The notes below the pieces were generated by a model. The model searched no databases. It saw only the letters and a program-made list of their open reading frames with translations, and was not told the DNA's origin. From NCBI GenBank assembly GCA_019358835.1, contig JAHHIH010000001.1, forward strand, positions 372,001 to 436,000: a stretch of DNA of 64,000 bases, read 5' to 3'. The position numbers were made by a program, and so were the translations under genes. Origin of the DNA: Tildeniella torsiva UHER 1998/13D. Lineage in GTDB: Bacteria > Cyanobacteriota > Cyanobacteriia > Phormidesmidales > Phormidesmidaceae. Of the stretch, positions 61,723 to 64,000 are shown piece after piece. The first letter of the stretch is position 1. Every line of letters begins with the position of its first letter.

Positions 61723-61821
61723 GTGGGCAAAGAAAAAAAGGGCAACAAAGAAGTTAAGAAACCGAAAGCAGACGCTGACGGCACTAAAAAGCCCAAGAAA
61801 GAGCGCAAACAGTACGATTAG
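61723..61821 (+). CDS. Very small lysine-rich protein
   Basis: A 32-residue frame (GTG at 61723, TAG at 61819): about 38% lysine with motifs GKEKKGNKEV, KKPKADADG, KKPKKERKQYD. AGGTAAAG precedes the start. Similar tiny basic proteins are annotated in cyanobacteria, but I cannot confirm the family. 61529-61722 and 61822-62080 hold no other gene. Confidence 0.45.
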   Translation: MGKEKKGNKEVKKPKADADGTKKPKKERKQYD

Positions 61822-62082
61822 CCTCAATCTATACGTCTATCGGCTTTCGGAAACCCTTTGCTCTAAGAGCAGCCCAAGCAGCAGCTTTGGGGATTTGCCC
61901 CCCAGACAAACCGGTAGAATAGCCAGCTATGTATAGTTGACTATTCTACTGATTGAAAGGCTATTTAGGCAGAACCCAAGACTGCTAAGTACCATAAAAA
62001 ATTAAACGTTGGCAGGCTATTTCTATTTGCAGCCCCTTCGGATCGGCGGCAAGTAAGAATGGTTTTTTGACCCCTATCCATT

Positions 62083-62118
62083 CTCATCGCTCAAACCTCT
62101 AGGGCGATGAGTTTTTTT
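62083..62118 (+). terminator. Rho-independent terminator
   Basis: CTCATCGC (62083-62090) pairs with GCGATGAG (62104-62111), followed by seven T. It stands ~100 bp before ftsH with no gene ending at it. It closes either the transcript of the small basic protein or a short noncoding RNA from 61850-62080. Confidence 0.7.
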
Positions 62119-62222
62119 AGGCGTTTAAAGTTTTGGTGTCGTACTTCATCAATTCAACCCTCTAATCAACCCATCGACCATCACGATCAAAGCACGTTCT
62201 TCCTGTATGGATAACCCTTAAA

Positions 62223-64000
62223 ATGCCGATTAAAGACCAGCCGACTCCCCCCAAGTTTCGGCTATTCAACAATATTTTTCTAATTGTGGGCGTCGTGTTT
62301 TTGGCGGCCAGCTTTATCTTGCCCGCCCTGCTGGGGCCGCAGATTCCAGGGGTGCCCTACAGCCTGTTTATTCACCAGGTGCAAGAGGGCGAGGTGGCGC
62401 GGGTGCAGGTGGGCCAAAACCAGATTCAGTACCAGCTCAAGCCCGTGGGCGAGGAGGTGGCTGGCCAGGTCTTTACCACCACCCCAATTTTTGACTTGAG
62501 CCTGCCAACCACTCTGCAAGACAACGGCGTTGAGTTTGCCGCCACGCCGCCCCCAAAAAACCGCTGGGTGGGCAGCCTGTTGAGCTGGGTGATTCCGCCG
62601 CTGATTTTTGTGGGCATCTGGCAGTTTTTTGCGCGGCGCGGCGCTGGTGGCGGTGGCCCCCAGGGCATGCTGTCTATCGGCAAGAGCAAGGCCAAGGTCT
62701 ATGTCGAAGGTGAGGCGGCTAAAACCACCTTTGCCGATGTGGCTGGGGTCGATGAGGCCAAGACTGAGCTGGTCGAAATCGTTGACTTTCTCAAAACGCC
62801 GGGGCGCTACACCCAGATTGGGGCGCGCATTCCCAAGGGCGTGCTGCTAGTTGGCCCACCGGGCACGGGCAAAACCCTGCTGGCCAAGGCCGTCGCTGGC
62901 GAAGCGGGGGTGCCCTTCTTTAGCATCTCAGGCTCTGAGTTTGTGGAAATGTTTGTGGGGGTGGGCTCATCGCGGGTGCGCGACCTGTTTGAGCAGGCCA
63001 AAAAGCAGGCCCCCTGCATTGTGTTTATTGATGAATTGGATGCGATCGGCAAGTCGCGCAGCAGCAACGGCATGTATGGCGGCAACGATGAGCGCGAGCA
63101 AACCCTCAACCAGCTCCTCTCGGAAATGGATGGCTTTGCCGCCGAAGACGCCACGGTGATTGTGCTGGCGGCCACCAACCGGCCCGAAATTCTCGACCCC
63201 GCCCTCTTGCGCCCCGGTCGATTTGATCGCCAGGTGCTGGTCGATCGCCCCGCCCTGTCGGGCCGCGAGGCCATTCTCAACATCCACGCCCAGACCGTGA
63301 AGCTGGGGGACGATGTGGATTTGAAGGCGATCGCCACCCGCACCCCCGGTTTTGCCGGGGCTGACCTGGCCAACCTGGTCAACGAAGCGGCATTGCTGGC
63401 CGCCCGCAACCATCGCCAGGCGGTGGCCCAAGCCGACTTTGCCGAGGCGATCGAGCGGGTCGTCGCCGGGCTCGAAAAGAAAAGCCGCGTGCTCAACGAT
63501 AAAGAAAAGAAAATCGTCGCCTACCACGAAGTCGGCCACGCCCTAGTGGGCTCCCTCATGCCCGGCAGCGGCAAAGTCGAAAAAATCTCTATCGTGTCGC
63601 GGGGCATGGCGGCTCTGGGTTACACCCTGCAACTGCCCACCGAAGACCGCTTTTTGATGGATGAAGCGGAACTGCGGGGGCAGATTGCCACCCTGCTGGG
63701 GGGGCGATCGGCGGAGGAAATTGTCTTCAACAGCATCACCACCGGGGCTTCTAACGATTTGCAGCGGGCGACGGATCTGGCCGAGCAAATGGTCACGGCC
63801 TTTGGCATGAGCAAGGTGCTGGGGCCACTGGCCTACCAGCAGGGGGCACGCCCCATGTTTCTCGACGGCGGCATGGCCAACGGTCGCCGCCCGATCAGCG
63901 AAGAAACCGCCCAGGCGATCGATCGCGAGGTCAAAGACATCGTCGAGACTGCCCACCAGCAGGCCCTAGACGTCATTCGCCACAACCGCGATCTGATGGA
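62223..64000 (+). CDS. ftsH: ATP-dependent zinc metalloprotease FtsH (3' end outside window)
   Basis: 593 codons to the window edge, start ATG 62223. Two membrane segments (about 17-37 and 117-137) flank a lumenal domain. AAA domain: Walker A GPPGTGKT (211-218), Walker [15 protein letters not shown] region [18 protein letters not shown]. Peptidase site HEVGH (435-439; the usual HEAGH has Ala to Val). It degrades membrane proteins, including damaged photosystem subunits. The last ~40 codons are missing. Confidence 0.95.
   Translation, partial: MPIKDQPTPPKFRLFNNIFLIVGVVFLAASFILPALLGPQIPGVPYSLFIHQVQEGEVARVQVGQNQIQYQLKPVGEEVAGQVFTTTPIFDLSLPTTLQDNGVEFAATPPPKNRWVGSLLSWVIPPLIFVGIWQFFARRGAGGGGPQGMLSIGKSKAKVYVEGEAAKTTFADVAGVDEAKTELVEIVDFLKTPGRYTQIGARIPKGVLLVGPPGTGKTLLAKAVAGEAGVPFFSISGSEFVEMFVGVGSSRVRDLFEQAKKQAPCIVFIDELDAIGKSRSSNGMYGGNDEREQTLNQLLSEMDGFAAEDATVIVLAATNRPEILDPALLRPGRFDRQVLVDRPALSGREAILNIHAQTVKLGDDVDLKAIATRTPGFAGADLANLVNEAALLAARNHRQAVAQADFAEAIERVVAGLEKKSRVLNDKEKKIVAYHEVGHALVGSLMPGSGKVEKISIVSRGMAALGYTLQLPTEDRFLMDEAELRGQIATLLGGRSAEEIVFNSITTGASNDLQRATDLAEQMVTAFGMSKVLGPLAYQQGARPMFLDGGMANGRRPISEETAQAIDREVKDIVETAHQQALDVIRHNRDLM

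Overview
The window is chromosomal DNA from a phycobilisome-containing, probably filamentous cyanobacterium (Leptolyngbya/Nodosilinea/Phormidium type; the genus is inference). The evidence is a phycocyanin operon, UDP-sulfoquinovose synthase for thylakoid sulfolipid, a CrtW-type carotenoid ketolase, very frequent HIP1 octamers (GCGATCGC), and cyanobacterial dispersed repeats including heptanucleotide STRR-like arrays. No rRNA, tRNA or CRISPR was seen.

Layout. 1-2.5 kb: the 3' part of a membrane-anchored P-loop ATPase. 2.5-4.4 kb: small genes and a degenerate tandem array. 4.4-15.7 kb, nearly all minus strand: a large sulfonate-utilisation cluster with two ABC transporters, three binding lipoproteins, SsuD, an SfnB-like flavin oxidoreductase and an AhpD-like protein. 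It is interrupted by one antisense four-helix-bundle gene. 15.8-17.9 kb: a class II amidotransferase, a PIN toxin-antitoxin pair and a frameshifted gene remnant. 17.9-24.4 kb: Mrp ATPase, HEAT protein, ferredoxin, AprA-like flavoprotein, TauD-like dioxygenase, NIL-domain protein and a truncated 2OG oxygenase. 24.9-29.1 kb, plus strand: cpcBA, a TauE/SafE permease, a HAD protein, a membrane protein and a PAP2 phosphatase. 29.1-39.7 kb: three CadD-family transporters with a LysR regulator, two DUF433 genes, and an accessory patch with a defence-like pair and a toxin/immunity-like pair. 39.7-50.4 kb: SPFH, YidH, YeeE, rhodanese, a beta-carbonic-anhydrase-type enzyme, sqdB, MgtC, MetY and MetX. 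50.7-54.9 kb: FecCD permeases and carotenoid/lipid enzymes. 55.1-60.4 kb: a PAS/GGDEF/CheB-CheR signalling operon bracketed by two MITE-like repeats. 60.7-64 kb: a transglutaminase-like protein and ftsH, cut by the window end.

How it fits together. The unifying theme is life on little sulfur: import and desulfonation of sulfonates, thiosulfate/sulfane handling, sulfolipid synthesis and methionine synthesis. The phycocyanin encoded in the middle has no methionine beyond the initiator and only the three cysteines that bind chromophore. It therefore matches the sulfur-sparing PC-3 type known from Calothrix/Tolypothrix. The same economy is visible in several sulfur-assimilation proteins here: the 394-aa SfnB-like enzyme has no cysteine and no internal methionine, and the binding proteins, MetY, rhodanese and TauD are nearly sulfur-free. 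I read the region as a sulfur-starvation island in which the pigment, transport and assimilation proteins have all been stripped of sulfur amino acids.

Regulatory signals seen directly are: a motif shared upstream of the ssu and NIL/TauD transcription units; two perfect TGTA-N8-TACA (NtcA-type) boxes ahead of cpcBA; three near-identical promoters upstream of two CadD genes and one small gene, next to a LysR gene; and a recurrent G-rich/core/C-rich palindromic element that fills many intergenic gaps.
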